Part shown: piece by piece, positions 37,428-45,123 of the stretch
How positions within the stretch are numbered: the stretch's first letter is position 1
Layout: each line of letters opens with the position of its first letter
Assembly: GCF_039962255.1 (NCBI RefSeq)
Contig: NZ_JAMPKY010000001.1
Location: 620,001 to 684,000, forward strand
DNA from: Leptolyngbya subtilissima AS-A7
GTDB taxonomy: Bacteria; Cyanobacteriota; Cyanobacteriia; Phormidesmidales; Phormidesmidaceae
DNA length: 64,000 nucleotides
Direction: 5' to 3'
Notes under the pieces: generated by a model
Database searches by the model: none
What the model saw: only the letters and a program-made list of their open reading frames with translations
Told to the model about the DNA's origin: nothing
Program-made: the position numbers and the translations under genes

Positions 37428-37970
37428 CTAGGACACCTTAAACGAGGCCACCGACTGCTTCATCAGGTCGCGGACTTTATCCCAGCGGCCTTCGTCGGTA
37501 GAGGCGTTGAAGGTGTAGAGCTTGCCTCGGCGCACAATGGCGCTGGCTAGGTTGTGGCGCGGCCCGGCTGGCAGATCGGCCAGGTATTCCAGAATGTAGT
37601 AGGTCTTGTCATCGGCAGTGTCAATGCGCTGGGCACTGAGCAAATCGACGTTGCTATCATCCCCTGCTAGGGCGCTGAAGCTTTTAGAGAGTTTATAGCC
37701 CACTTCGGTGGGGGTGCCGAGCGCATCAAGGTCTTTGCCCTCGGGCACTTCGCTGATCACCACGCTGATGTTTTCGGTCTCGTGAATGATGTCATGAAAG
37801 ACGATTTCGGCGGCACCGGGCACTTTGACCTCAACCCAGCCGGTAGGGTACATAAACTCGTAGCCCGAATATTGGTCGGCGTAGGCCTGAAGACCACCGC
37901 CGCCACCCACACAGCTCTGAAGGGTGACAGCAAAAACAATCAAAAGCACTGTGGTCAGCCGCTTCAGCAT
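37428..37970 (-). CDS. PsbP-family photosystem II lipoprotein (CyanoP)
   Basis: A 180-residue precursor with a lipobox (VFAVTLQSC) followed by a Gly run, giving a membrane-anchored lumenal lipoprotein. The mature part is PsbP-like: YADQYSGYEFMYPTGWVEVKVPGAAEIVFHD, ENISVVISEVPEGKDLDALGTPTEVGYKL and KTYYILEYLADLPAGPRHNLASAIVRRGKLYTFNA, ending in a helix. CyanoP is a photosystem II assembly factor in cyanobacteria. It stands alone between maf and the lipoprotein methyltransferase gene. Confidence 0.94.
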   Translation of the reverse strand: MLKRLTTVLLIVFAVTLQSCVGGGGGLQAYADQYSGYEFMYPTGWVEVKVPGAAEIVFHDIIHETENISVVISEVPEGKDLDALGTPTEVGYKLSKSFSALAGDDSNVDLLSAQRIDTADDKTYYILEYLADLPAGPRHNLASAIVRRGKLYTFNASTDEGRWDKVRDLMKQSVASFKVS

Positions 37971-38028
37971 GGGTCAATATCCTCGGATCTTGATTATCAA
38001 TAATAATTAATTGTCTCACACGGGCTGC

Positions 38029-38751
38029 TTAAGCCGGCTTCTGAAAAAACAGCAGGTGCTGCTCGGGTAGGCGGTCATCGGTCTTAACCCAGTTCAGGCC
38101 AACAGCGGCCATTTCGCGGCGCACCTGGGCAACGCTCATCTTGTGCAACCGCTTGATCATAACCATGGGGTTTTCGGCTTTGTACTCCGCCAGCACGACT
38201 CGTCCACCGGGCTTGAGGGCGGATACAACACCCTCCATGACCTCGCGAGGGCTGGCAAACTCGTGGTAAGCATCGACCATTAGCGCTAGGTCAATAGAGC
38301 CAGGCGGCAGATTCGGATTATCGGGCTGGCCCAACACTGGCTCTACATTCTCGATGCCCTTAGCCTCTAGCTCGGCCTGGAGCATGGCCAGCATTTCAGG
38401 CTGAATATCCACGGCCAGCACCTTTCCTTGGGGCACCAGGGGGGCAATGCGACGGGCGAAATAGCCAGTGCCTGCGCCCACATCGGCCACGATATCGGTG
38501 GGGGAAAGATCAAGGGCGGCGATCGCTGCCTGGGGTCGTTCTTGCAGTACTCGACTGGGGCGATCGAGCCAGCCAGCCCCCTGGTGGCCCATGGTCTGGG
38601 CAATTTCCCGGCCCAGGTAAACCCGGCCAATGCCGTCGGTACTGGGGGTCACCGTTTGATACTCGGTACTAGCCTGGAGCGTGGCCGTTCCGCAGGCGGT
38701 TAGCCCCCACAGCACAGCGACCAACACCAGGCAGCGCAGGGTGAATGCCAT
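38029..38751 (-). CDS. Predicted lipoprotein with class I SAM-dependent methyltransferase domain
   Basis: The ATG at 38751 gives 240 residues beginning with a classic lipoprotein signal (MAFTLRCLVLVAVLWGLTACG). The rest is a complete Rossmann methyltransferase: DIVADVGAGTGYFARRIAPLV, VLAVDIQPEMLAML, SIDLALMVDAYHEFASPREVM and LKPGGRVVLAEYK. The combination is odd because SAM is cytoplasmic; either the domain has lost or changed its role, or the signal does not export it. An extended version starting at 38826 would put the hydrophobic stretch internally. The methyl acceptor is unknown. Confidence 0.85.
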   Translation of the reverse strand: MAFTLRCLVLVAVLWGLTACGTATLQASTEYQTVTPSTDGIGRVYLGREIAQTMGHQGAGWLDRPSRVLQERPQAAIAALDLSPTDIVADVGAGTGYFARRIAPLVPQGKVLAVDIQPEMLAMLQAELEAKGIENVEPVLGQPDNPNLPPGSIDLALMVDAYHEFASPREVMEGVVSALKPGGRVVLAEYKAENPMVMIKRLHKMSVAQVRREMAAVGLNWVKTDDRLPEQHLLFFQKPA

Positions 38752-38858
38752 TTGGCTGAGAAGCTTGCGCCCGGTGGGCTGGGCTAGAGAAGGGCGACCT
38801 ATCATAAAACAGCTACTGAACAACAAGACTTTCCCACTCGGACATCAACCATTAGTAA

Positions 38859-39446
38859 CTAGGCTTCTACCGGAGCGGGAGCCGGTTCTAGCAGAGTAAC
38901 CAACGCCAAATTCACTTGGTCTTCAGTGGGCTGGCTGAGTTCGGCGCGTATGTTAGGGCCAAAGAACGACTCAATTTTGGCTTTCTTCTCCACCCAGGTA
39001 GAAAAAGGCACCATGGATGAGTCAAACTCCAGCACCAGAGCATAGTTGCCGTCGACCTCGGTCTCATGCAGCCCGCTGAGTTCAGGACACTCCTGCCCTG
39101 AGGGGCTCAGCCCTAGCTTTTGTAGTGCGACATCGAGGTGGGCTTCCTGGCCGTAGCGGTAGCGGGTCACGTCGAGGCGCACCTGATTTTGAGTAGAGGT
39201 AGCCTGCTCTTCGCGCAGCTTTGTCACCTCCGGCGAGGTGGGCTGGGTATAGGGCACAGGCTCCAGCTCAGCGGCCCGCAGCGCTAACCCGCCCAGCAAT
39301 ACAGGAATGCCGTAGAAGAAACCGACCAGGTTGAGGGTGGAGTTGTCTTGAAAGTAGGCTACAAACCCGACGATGGTGAGCACCCCGCCCACCGCCAGCA
39401 GCACCAGACTCAGGTTAATTCGCCCCAACTTAATTCGCCCCAGCAT
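38859..39446 (-). CDS. DUF2854 membrane protein
   Basis: A 195-residue protein of the DUF2854 family shared by cyanobacteria and plant plastids. Two hydrophobic helices lie near the N-terminus (LSLVLLAVGGVLTIVGFVAYF and LVGFFYGIPVLLGGLALRAAELEPVPY), followed by a soluble domain (about 90-190) with TRYRYGQEAHLDVALQKLGL. No activity is known. The ATG at 39446 is chosen because the open frame beyond it runs into the simple-sequence repeat at 39506-39625. Confidence 0.88.
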   Translation of the reverse strand: MLGRIKLGRINLSLVLLAVGGVLTIVGFVAYFQDNSTLNLVGFFYGIPVLLGGLALRAAELEPVPYTQPTSPEVTKLREEQATSTQNQVRLDVTRYRYGQEAHLDVALQKLGLSPSGQECPELSGLHETEVDGNYALVLEFDSSMVPFSTWVEKKAKIESFFGPNIRAELSQPTEDQVNLALVTLLEPAPAPVEA

Positions 39447-39505
39447 ACAACCCTCGGTGGAAAGATTACTTCTGACTATCATGCCGCCTTGTGGGTGAGA
39501 AAGGT

Positions 39506-39625
39506 AGGGAGGGGGCGGATAGTGGGCGGGTGGGCGAGTGGATGGGTGGATGTGTGGATAGGTGGATGAGTTGGGCACCTACCCGCCTACCCATCCACCC
39601 GCCTACCCATCCACCCATCCCCATC
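39506..39625. repeat. Simple-sequence repeat block with G-rich and C-rich halves between divergent genes
   Basis: The left half on the plus strand is G-rich with several runs of three or more G (39508-39537) and repeated GTGGAT units (to about 39567). The right half is C-rich and contains two perfect tandem 16-bp units, CGCCTACCCATCCACC at 39584-39599 and 39600-39615. The halves are imperfectly complementary, so the strand could fold into a long hairpin, and the G-rich half has near-canonical G-quadruplex spacing. Confidence 0.8.
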
Positions 39626-39687
39626 CCGCTACAAAGTTGTTTATGCTGTCGAAGGATAACCTAGGCCACAATCTTCAGGGGGACGTT

Positions 39688-39861
39688 ATGGAACTGCAGA
39701 TGATTCGCGATCGCATTGCCACCATTCGCTCTAAGCGAGAGGCGCTAATTCAGTTGCTGGAGCAGCCTGATCTCGGCACCCTGCGCATCGACGTTAACCA
39801 GGCGATCGAGGAAATGGACGATCTGCTAGAAGAATTTGACCGTACCTTTCCGGTGGGATGA
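39688..39861 (+). CDS. 57-residue conserved-looking small protein
   Basis: Not a family I can name. The ATG at 39688 has a strong Shine-Dalgarno (AGGGGGA) at the right distance. The product is helical and charged: MELQMIRDRIATIRSKREAL, then a Leu-rich middle and the acidic IEEMDDLLEEFDRTFPVG. No signal peptide or membrane segment. A longer form from the ATG at 39643 would add 15 residues. It diverges from DUF2854 across the repeat block and precedes the ferredoxin gene. Confidence 0.65.
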   Translation: MELQMIRDRIATIRSKREALIQLLEQPDLGTLRIDVNQAIEEMDDLLEEFDRTFPVG

Positions 39862-39995
39862 TAGGTTGAGATTTGGATTGCAATTCGCCCTATCCCGGTT
39901 TAGAGACTGAGTTTTGCCGGTAGGAAAGCTCAAGGGTCTGACATGGACTGGCGACTGTTCTTTCAACTACTCACCTAAACTTCCGTCAACTTGCT

Positions 39996-40313
39996 ATGGC
40001 CACCAGCTACTCTGTCGAAATTCATCACCAGGGCACCACTCAAACCATTACCGTTCCGGAAGACCAAACTATTCTGGCGGCGGCCCACGCGGTGGGGCTA
40101 GACTTGCCGACCTCCTGTGGAGCGGGGGTGTGCACGACCTGCGCTGCTTTAGTGCTAGAGGGCGAGGTCGATCAGAGTGAAGGCATGGGGGTGAGCACCG
40201 AACTGCAGGCTGAAGGCTACGCGCTGCTGTGCGTCGCCTTCCCGCGCTCAGACATCAAGCTTGAGACTGAGAAAGAAGATATTGTCTACCAAAAACAATT
40301 TGGCCAGGGTTAG
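39996..40313 (+). CDS. Plant-type [2Fe-2S] ferredoxin
   Basis: A 105-residue ferredoxin with cluster ligands in LPTSCGAGVCTTCAALVLEG (CxxxxCxxC) and the fourth Cys in YALLCVAFPRSDIKL. The N-terminal beta-grasp strands (SVEIHHQGTTQTITVPEDQTIL) fit. The sequence differs from the main photosynthetic PetF (for example ITVPEDQTILAAAHAVG), so it is likely one of the alternative ferredoxins; its partner is unknown. It lies in a plus-strand row with a small protein and DUF3326 gene, after a repeat-containing gap. Confidence 0.93.
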   Translation: MATSYSVEIHHQGTTQTITVPEDQTILAAAHAVGLDLPTSCGAGVCTTCAALVLEGEVDQSEGMGVSTELQAEGYALLCVAFPRSDIKLETEKEDIVYQKQFGQG

Positions 40314-40320
40314 ACCGTAG

Positions 40321-40337
40321 GGTGGGCAATGCCCACC
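40321..40337. repeat. Palindrome GGTGGGCAATGCCCACC (copy 1)
   Basis: A perfect 8-bp inverted repeat with one central base, directly after the ferredoxin gene. It belongs to the GGTGGGCA/TGCCCACC type of interspersed palindrome frequent in cyanobacteria. A related copy lies 72 bases downstream at 40409-40421. Confidence 0.65.
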
Positions 40338-40408
40338 ATTAAGCTGGTTTCTGAAAGCAGTTATCCCCTCCTACTTGGGGTTCTTCTGTCTCCGCAATGC
40401 TTTAGCGC

Positions 40409-40421
40409 TGGGCACTGCCCA
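40409..40421. repeat. Palindrome TGGGCACTGCCCA (copy 2)
   Basis: A 6-bp inverted repeat with a single central base followed by CC, a shorter relative of the copy at 40321-40337. The two could pair with each other across the gap or act as separate hairpins before the next gene. Confidence 0.5.
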
Positions 40422-40456
40422 CCATACACAAGGCAAAATCGCTCTTTTTTGGGTAA

Positions 40457-40642
40457 ATGATGGCGTTAGCCACTCACTTTATTACTCTGAACATCAATCT
40501 GGGAGATGCTCAGGAGGACCTAGTGGGGATGATTGAAGCGGCCCTGGCTAAGCGGGGCGAACCCCTGCGCTGGGCGATTACTCAAGTAAACCCAGCTACT
40601 CAAACCGCTACGGTGGAAGCGGTAGTCACTACGCAAGCCTAG
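40457..40642 (+). CDS. 61-residue small protein upstream of DUF3326
   Basis: No family recognised. The ATG at 40457 (or 40460) gives a neutral small protein, MMALATHFITLNINLGDAQE..., with an alternating strand-helix-strand pattern (LVGMIEAALAKRGEPLRWAI, TATVEAVVTTQ) that could fold alone as a ferredoxin-like half. The stop is 11 bases before the DUF3326 start, so the genes are probably cotranscribed and may form a complex. Confidence 0.7.
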   Translation: MMALATHFITLNINLGDAQEDLVGMIEAALAKRGEPLRWAITQVNPATQTATVEAVVTTQA

Positions 40643-40653
40643 TCTGAGCTGCT

Positions 40654-41796
40654 ATGAATGCCAATCCGAGTCGGCGTCCTTATACTGCGGTGCTGGTGGT
40701 GCCCACTGGCATTGGGGCAGCGGTGGGCGGCTATGCGGGGGATGCGCTGCCGGTGGCGCGGGCGATCGCCTCAGTAGTCGATACCTTAATCACCCACCCC
40801 AACGTGATGAACGGGGCGCAGCTCTACTGGCCGCTGCCCAACGCCTGCTACGTCGAGGGCTACGGGCTAGATCAGTTTGCTGCTGGGCGCTGGGGATTGC
40901 GCCCGGTGCATCGCAATCGCATTGGCCTGGTGCTGGATGCGGCGATTGAAGATGACCTGCGCTGGCGACATCTGCAAGCGGCGGATGCGGCTCGGGCCAC
41001 CTTGGGCTTAGATTTGACCGATTACGTTGTTACCGATGCACCCTTGGGGGTGGAGCTGCGAAGGGCGGCATCGGGAGCAACCTGGGGCACAATTGGTCGG
41101 CCCGACAGTTTGCTGCGGGCGGCAGAGCGGGCGATCGCCGCTGGAGCCAATGCGATCGCCGTAGTAGCCCGCTTTCCTGAAGACACCGATGCTGAGACCC
41201 TGCAAGACTATCGCCAGGGCCACGGCGTAGACCCCTTGGCGGGAGCCGAGGCGGTGATTAGCCATCTGGTGGTGCGCACCCTGCAAGTGCCTTGCGCCCA
41301 CGCCCCAGCCCTGAGCCCGCTGCCGCTAGATCCGTCGATTTCGCCAAAGTCTGCGGCCGAGGAACTGGGCTATACGTTTTTGCCCTGTGTGCTGGCGGGG
41401 CTGAGCCGAGCGCCACAGTTCGTGACCGGGCCAACCCTGGGACAGTCCGGCCCCACTCTCTGGGCTGACCAGGTTGACGCCATTGTGGTGCCTGCCAGCG
41501 CCTGCGGGGGCAGTGCCCTGCTGAGTCTAGGGCGGCGATCGCTGGCGATCGCCGTCGAAGCCAACTCCACCGCCCTCGATGTCAGCCCCGAAGCTCTCGG
41601 CATACCGGCGGTGCGGGTGTCGTCTTACCTAGAGGCGGTGGGGCTACTGGCGGCCCATCGGGCGGGCGTACATCCTCAAGCGCTGACCGCCCAGGTGCCG
41701 CAAATTCAGGCTTTGGGCTCTCTCCAAGCGGGTTCTTCCTTTGGGCAGATAGAAAACATCTCTCCAGTTTCTACAATTTCACCTGGAGGAGGTTGA
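40654..41796 (+). CDS. DUF3326 family protein
   Basis: A 380-residue protein of the DUF3326 family, present in most cyanobacteria and without known activity. Characteristic stretches are TAVLVVPTGIGAAVGGYAGDALPVAR near the N-terminus, NACYVEGYGLDQFAAGRWGLRP, GIGRPDSLLRAAERAIAAGANAIAVVARFPED-like middle, AEELGYTFLPCVLAGLSRAPQ and the Gly/Ser-rich PASACGGSALLSLG. The Gly-rich N-terminal loop hints at nucleotide or phosphate binding (inference). It follows the 61-residue protein closely. Confidence 0.9.
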   Translation: MNANPSRRPYTAVLVVPTGIGAAVGGYAGDALPVARAIASVVDTLITHPNVMNGAQLYWPLPNACYVEGYGLDQFAAGRWGLRPVHRNRIGLVLDAAIEDDLRWRHLQAADAARATLGLDLTDYVVTDAPLGVELRRAASGATWGTIGRPDSLLRAAERAIAAGANAIAVVARFPEDTDAETLQDYRQGHGVDPLAGAEAVISHLVVRTLQVPCAHAPALSPLPLDPSISPKSAAEELGYTFLPCVLAGLSRAPQFVTGPTLGQSGPTLWADQVDAIVVPASACGGSALLSLGRRSLAIAVEANSTALDVSPEALGIPAVRVSSYLEAVGLLAAHRAGVHPQALTAQVPQIQALGSLQAGSSFGQIENISPVSTISPGGG

Positions 41797-41931
41797 GCGG
41801 GCCTAACATCCTACTGTCAATCTATTGTGGAAAAAAGGCTACCGATCGCCCATGGTATCAACCCCCTAGGGGCACGCCTTGGTGCCACCGCTAATGCGAT
41901 TGAACCTCCGCTATCGTCGCAGGAGCATGTC

Positions 41932-42363
41932 ATGACAAAGCGTACCGTCAACGTTCTGCTCGTCGAAGACGATGAAGTGGATGTAATGAACGTTCAGCGG
42001 GCCTTCAAGCGCAACCGCATCGAGAATCCTCTGTATGTCGCTAACAACGGGCTGGCAGCGCTCAACATGCTGCGCGGTAGCGACTCTAGTCCACCGTCAG
42101 TGCCAGAGCATCGCCGTCTGGTGCTGCTCGATATCAACATGCCCAAAATGAACGGGCTAGAGTTCCTGCAAGAACTGCGTCAGGATGAATCGCTGAAGTC
42201 TACGCCAGTCGTCGTACTGACCACCTCTGATGCCGACCAAGATCGGCTTGAGGCTTACCGATTGAACGTAGCCGGATATATCTTAAAGCCAGTCACCTTT
42301 GCTACCTTTGCAGATGTGGTGGCGGCTCTCAACCAGTACTGGGCGTTGTGTGAGATTCCATAA
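41932..42363 (+). CDS. Single-domain response regulator (Rcp1-like)
   Basis: The ATG at 41932 has an AGGAG site at 41921-41925 and gives 143 residues made only of a receiver: VNVLLVEDDEVDVMNVQRAF, phospho-Asp in RLVLLDINMPKMNGLEFL, Thr in VVVLTTSDADQDR and Lys in GYILKPVTF. Similar proteins (Rcp1 type) accept phosphate from phytochrome-like kinases. The hybrid kinase gene follows after 49 bp. An open frame upstream to 41827 is not receiver-like. Confidence 0.94.
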   Translation: MTKRTVNVLLVEDDEVDVMNVQRAFKRNRIENPLYVANNGLAALNMLRGSDSSPPSVPEHRRLVLLDINMPKMNGLEFLQELRQDESLKSTPVVVLTTSDADQDRLEAYRLNVAGYILKPVTFATFADVVAALNQYWALCEIP

Positions 42364-42412
42364 CCAGACCTACTGGAATCCGCCATGGGTAGCAGAATCA
42401 GGTACTGAGCGG

Positions 42413-43687
42413 ATGGGCAAAGTGCTAGAAATTTTGTTAGTGGATGACGATGCTGTCGATCGCATGGCCATCTGCCGCGCTCTAGCTCGTGCCGACTTAC
42501 CAGTTGAAGTCACTGAGGTAACCAGTGCCGAGCAGGCGATCGCCAACCTCAAAAGCCGTACCTACGACTGCGTTTTTCTAGACTACCGCCTGCCCGAGCA
42601 AGACGGTCTGTCGCTGATCCGTCAGTGGCGGGCCGAGGGTGTAAGCATTCCGCTGGTGGTGCTGACTGGCCAGGGCGATGAGCAAATTGCCGTCGACCTG
42701 ATGAAGGCTGGCGCTAGCGATTACCTCGTTAAGACCCGAGTGTCGCCCGATCGCCTAGCGCTGCTGCTGCGCAATGCCCTGCGCATGTACGAAGCGGAGC
42801 GGCGAGAGGCCAAAGTTATGGCCCAGCTTCAGCAAACCAACAAGCTGCTCACCCAGCAAAACGAAGAGTTAGAGCGCCAGCGTCGCTACATTGAAGACCA
42901 GAACCTCAAGCTGCTAGAGGCCTACCGGGTTAAGTCTGAGTTTTTGGCCACTATGTCCCACGAGCTGCGTACGCCGCTGAACGCGATCTTGGGGTTTTCG
43001 CAGATTCTCGATAGCCAGTCGAAGGGGCCTCTAACCTCCCATCAAGCCGAGATGATCAAGCGCATTTTCACCAACGGCAAGAACTTGCTCAACCTGGTGA
43101 ACGACATTCTTGATCTCTCTAAGCTAGAGGCCCAGCGGCTGACGCTGAACCTGACCCAGGTGAATCTCCACAACCTGGTGCAGACGACGTTGTTAGACTT
43201 GCGATCGCTGGCTGACGGCAAAGCCCTCACCTTAAAAAGCACCCTCCAGCTCAATAACCCCATAGTGGTGAACGACGAACACCGGCTGCGCCAGGTGCTC
43301 ACCAACCTGGTATCCAACGCCATCAAGTTTACCGATCGAGGCCAAGTGCACATCACCCTCACAGAGACAGCCTCTGATCAGATTTCTCTCACCGTGGCCG
43401 ATACCGGCATTGGCATTGCCGAAGAGCAGTTGCCCCACATTTTTGAGGCGTTTCGCCAGGTTGACCAAACCATTCGTCGCCAGCGCCCCGGCACCGGGCT
43501 GGGATTGGCCATTGTCCAGTCGCTGGTTGGCATCATGGGCGGCACCATTGTCGTCAACAGCAAGCAGGGGCAGGGAACAACCTTTGTCGTCACGCTGCCT
43601 CGGCAAATTTCACTGCCGCCAGAAACCTTTAGCCTAGATACTGATCTAGCTGCTCAACCGCTGACCCTGAGCCTACACACGGAGTAA
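42413..43687 (+). CDS. Hybrid REC-histidine kinase
   Basis: From the ATG at 42413 it has 424 residues: an N-terminal receiver (about 3-120: EILLVDDDAVDRMAICRAL, phospho-Asp in CVFLDYRLPEQDGLSL, KTRV in place of KP), a coiled coil (QLQQTNKLLTQQNEELERQRR), HisKA (FLATMSHELRTPLNAILGF, about 185) and HATPase_c (LTNLVSNAIKFT, VADTGIGIA, PGTGLGLAIVQSLVGIMGG). No membrane segment. Probably acts with the response regulator just upstream, which could be its phosphate acceptor or donor. Confidence 0.93.
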   Translation: MGKVLEILLVDDDAVDRMAICRALARADLPVEVTEVTSAEQAIANLKSRTYDCVFLDYRLPEQDGLSLIRQWRAEGVSIPLVVLTGQGDEQIAVDLMKAGASDYLVKTRVSPDRLALLLRNALRMYEAERREAKVMAQLQQTNKLLTQQNEELERQRRYIEDQNLKLLEAYRVKSEFLATMSHELRTPLNAILGFSQILDSQSKGPLTSHQAEMIKRIFTNGKNLLNLVNDILDLSKLEAQRLTLNLTQVNLHNLVQTTLLDLRSLADGKALTLKSTLQLNNPIVVNDEHRLRQVLTNLVSNAIKFTDRGQVHITLTETASDQISLTVADTGIGIAEEQLPHIFEAFRQVDQTIRRQRPGTGLGLAIVQSLVGIMGGTIVVNSKQGQGTTFVVTLPRQISLPPETFSLDTDLAAQPLTLSLHTE

Positions 43688-43839
43688 GATAGGGCCAGGT
43701 CTGCCAAAGAGGGGTTCAAAGCATGGACGAACACCCCAGCGGTTTGGGATCTAAAGCATCTATCCACCCTGAGTAAAGCCACCATCCATTTACGGTGGCA
43801 ACGTGGGAAAATAAGGTTCGCATTTTTGGAAAATTGCCT

Positions 43840-45120
43840 GTGAAAGCTCTTGTGGTCGGCAGCGGTGGCCGTGAACATACCCTGGCCTGGTCGCTGCTGC
43901 GATCGCCCAAAATTACTGAGGTGGTCTGCGTGCCGGGCAACGGCGGCACCGCTACCCTACCCCACTGCCGCAACCTGGCCATGGCCGCCACTGACTTTGA
44001 GGGCATTGCTCGCTTTGCCCTGGTCAACAACCTAGAGCTGGTTGTGGTTGGCCCCGAACAGCCTCTGGCCGAGGGAATTACCGACTATCTGCAAGAGCAG
44101 GGACTCAAGGTATTTGGCCCCTGCCGAGCGGGGGCGCAGATTGAGGCCAGCAAGGCCTGGGCCAAGGCGCTGATGGTTGAGGCGGGCATTCCCACCGCCA
44201 AAGCCGAGGTTTTTGAAAAAGAAGCGGCCGCCCTGGCCTACCTAGAGCAGCAGGGTGCCCCGATCGTGGTGAAGGCTGACGGGCTAGCGGCGGGCAAGGG
44301 CGTCACTGTGGCCCACACCCTAGATGAGGCCACTCAAGCCGTCAAAGATGCGTTTAGCGGCAAGTTTGGGATCGCCGGCCACCAGGTGGTGATCGAAGAA
44401 TTTATGACCGGCCAGGAGGCTTCGGTCTTGGCCATCACCGATGGGCATACCATTCGCCCCCTGGTGCCTGCCCAAGACCACAAGGCCATTGGCGAGGGCG
44501 ACACCGGCCCCAACACGGGCGGCATGGGAGCCTATGCCCCTACTCCGGTGGTGACCCCTGCCATTATGGAGCGGGTGCAAAAGGAGGTGCTAGAGCCGGC
44601 GATCGCTACCCTGCGCCGTCGCGGCATCGACTATCGCGGCATTCTCTACGCGGGGCTGATGATTACGCCTGAGGGCGAGCCCAAAGTGGTGGAGTTTAAC
44701 TGTCGCCTAGGCGATCCCGAGACCCAGGCCGTGCTGCCCCTGCTCGAAACTCCGCTGGAGCAGGTGATGCTCGCCTGCATTGAAGGGCGGCTCGACACCC
44801 TAGAGCTGAAATGGAAGCCGGAAGCCGCCGCCTGCGTGGTGGTGGCCGCCGAGGGTTACCCCGACAAATATCCAAAAGGCATGGAAATCGTCGGTTTTGA
44901 GGAAGCCGCCGCCACCGGAGCGCTGGTGTTTCACGCGGGCACTCGCCGCCGGGGCAACAGCATTATCGCCGATGGCGGACGAGTGCTGGGGGTGACGGGT
45001 CTGGGCGAAACCTTTGAGGCGGCGATCGCCAATGCCTACGAGGCGATCGACAAAATTTGCTTTGAGGGCATGTATTACCGCCGCGACATCGGCTACCGAG
45101 TCAAAAACTTGAACAGCTAG
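43840..45120 (+). CDS. purD: Phosphoribosylamine--glycine ligase (GARS)
   Basis: PurD joins phosphoribosylamine and glycine in purine synthesis. The GTG at 43840 gives 426 residues beginning KALVVGSGGREHTLAWSLL as in the family; an open frame reaches back 15 codons to another GTG. ATP-grasp features: VVKADGLAAGKGVTVAHTLDEA, VIEEFMTGQEASVLAI, PAQDHKAIGEGDTGPNTGGMGAYAP, YRGILYAGLMIT and VEFNCRLGDPETQAVLPLL. Its 3' end is three bases from the convergent DUF3598 gene. Confidence 0.97.
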   Translation: MKALVVGSGGREHTLAWSLLRSPKITEVVCVPGNGGTATLPHCRNLAMAATDFEGIARFALVNNLELVVVGPEQPLAEGITDYLQEQGLKVFGPCRAGAQIEASKAWAKALMVEAGIPTAKAEVFEKEAAALAYLEQQGAPIVVKADGLAAGKGVTVAHTLDEATQAVKDAFSGKFGIAGHQVVIEEFMTGQEASVLAITDGHTIRPLVPAQDHKAIGEGDTGPNTGGMGAYAPTPVVTPAIMERVQKEVLEPAIATLRRRGIDYRGILYAGLMITPEGEPKVVEFNCRLGDPETQAVLPLLETPLEQVMLACIEGRLDTLELKWKPEAAACVVVAAEGYPDKYPKGMEIVGFEEAAATGALVFHAGTRRRGNSIIADGGRVLGVTGLGETFEAAIANAYEAIDKICFEGMYYRRDIGYRVKNLNS

Positions 45121-45123
45121 GGG

